From the NCBI RefSeq assembly GCF_014863405.1, contig NZ_JACZZA010000006.1:62001-126000 (forward strand): a stretch of 64,000 nt of DNA, read 5' to 3'. Within the stretch, counting starts at the first letter, position 1; each line of letters begins with the position of its first letter. The notes below the pieces were generated by a model. The model was not told the origin of the DNA. It searched no databases and saw only the letters and a program-made list of their open reading frames with translations. The position numbers and the translations under genes were made by a program. This DNA comes from Dyella acidiphila (lineage in GTDB: Bacteria; Pseudomonadota; Gammaproteobacteria; Xanthomonadales; Rhodanobacteraceae). Shown here piece by piece: positions 63,606 through 64,000 of this stretch.

Positions 63606-64000
63606 CTAAGCGTCTTGGTCGATGGTTGTGCGGGCTTCCCGCATCGCATCGGCAAGCTTCTGCATCAGCCGGGGCAGGTTGCGGCGATCCTCTTCCGTCC
63701 AGTCTTCCAGCAATTGCCCCAGCAATCGGCGGCGTGCATGGACGATGGCCTCGATGGTGCGGCTGCCGGCCTTGGTGATGGCAGCGGCTTTGACGCGCAG
63801 ATCTTCTTTGCTGGATTTGCGCTTTACCAGGCCGAGTTCTTCGAGCCTGGCGATCTGGCGGCTGACCGTCGATGCATCGCGCCCGACCAACTCGGCCAGT
63901 TCCGCCACGCCCAGCGCGGAGCTGCGGCTAAGCCCGACCAGCAGGGGAAACAGCGCGCGATCCAACGCGACACCGGCTTCCTTCAACAGCACATCGTCCT
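63606..64000 (-). CDS. MarR-family transcriptional regulator, N-terminus outside window
   Basis: The frame is open to the right edge, so the true start is beyond 64000. The visible part contains the MarR winged helix: SSALGVAELAELVGRDASTVSRQIARLEELGLVKRKSS, wing KEDLRVKAAAITKAG, then the C-terminal dimerisation helix. Ligand and targets are unknown; the secreted protein gene at 62971-63462, 143 nt downstream, is a candidate target or operon partner. Confidence 0.88.
   Translation of the reverse strand, partial: DDVLLKEAGVALDRALFPLLVGLSRSSALGVAELAELVGRDASTVSRQIARLEELGLVKRKSSKEDLRVKAAAITKAGSRTIEAIVHARRRLLGQLLEDWTEEDRRNLPRLMQKLADAMREARTTIDQDA

Overview
The window is GC-rich bacterial chromosome, almost fully coding and made of housekeeping genes. 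Gene content and order point to a gammaproteobacterium of the Xanthomonadales/Lysobacterales, most likely Rhodanobacteraceae (Dyella/Rhodanobacter/Frateuria-like). This placement comes from remembered gene neighbourhoods (mtnBDC with a HiPIP gene, pyrG-kdsA-eno-ftsB, surE-pcm-yqaA-nlpD, kdsB-LMW-PTP-uvrC-pgsA-tRNA-Gly-tRNA-Cys), not from a database search. I see no prophage, insertion sequence, CRISPR array, integron or toxin-antitoxin locus.

Layout. 1-222: end of hisE. 334-3414 (-): methionine salvage operon mtnB-mtnD-mtnC with a legumain-like C13 peptidase behind it. 3569-8531: HiPIP, a structured convergent intergenic region with a candidate small RNA, two tandem APC amino-acid permeases and an outer-membrane barrel protein. 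8762-13881: a Nudix protein, 3-hydroxyanthranilate dioxygenase, parE and an aminopeptidase P. 14132-18081: cyoABCD quinol oxidase. 18263-27945: pyrG-kdsA-eno-ftsB-truD, a small secreted protein, an Smr protein, then surE-pcm-yqaA-nlpD. 27947-31292: an Mth938-like protein and yhbY, divergent from rlmE-ftsH. 31431-32485: a DUF2239/DUF1330-like gene pair with its own double operator. 32506-36257 (-): scpA-scpB-rluB-arsC-like. 36258-36999: a long stretch without a gene. 37000-45514: PilZ protein, fadD, a small lipoprotein and divergent acnA/acnB. 45680-50350: a cysteine-free OxyR-like regulator, NDH-2, and hflD/mnmA/nudJ. 50476-53858: clpS-clpA, infA and a PHA-system protein. 53960-59769: FHA protein, serC-pheA-aroA, kdsB and a tyrosine phosphatase. 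59835-62889: uvrC, pgsA and three tRNAs. 62971-64000: a secreted SnoaL-like protein and a MarR regulator cut by the window edge.

The genes mostly form short co-directional units with 1-8 nt overlaps. The most informative non-genic features are a dispersed palindromic repeat (five loci, four of them between convergent gene ends), an inverted repeat pair sitting where ispD-ispF are normally found, a strong hairpin-rich RNA candidate next to a minus-strand terminator, and a pair of TTTTACCCGG boxes overlapping a promoter in front of a DUF2239 gene that looks like a DNA-binding protein. I did not find a clearly new multi-gene system. The DUF2239 locus is the best candidate for an undescribed regulatory unit.
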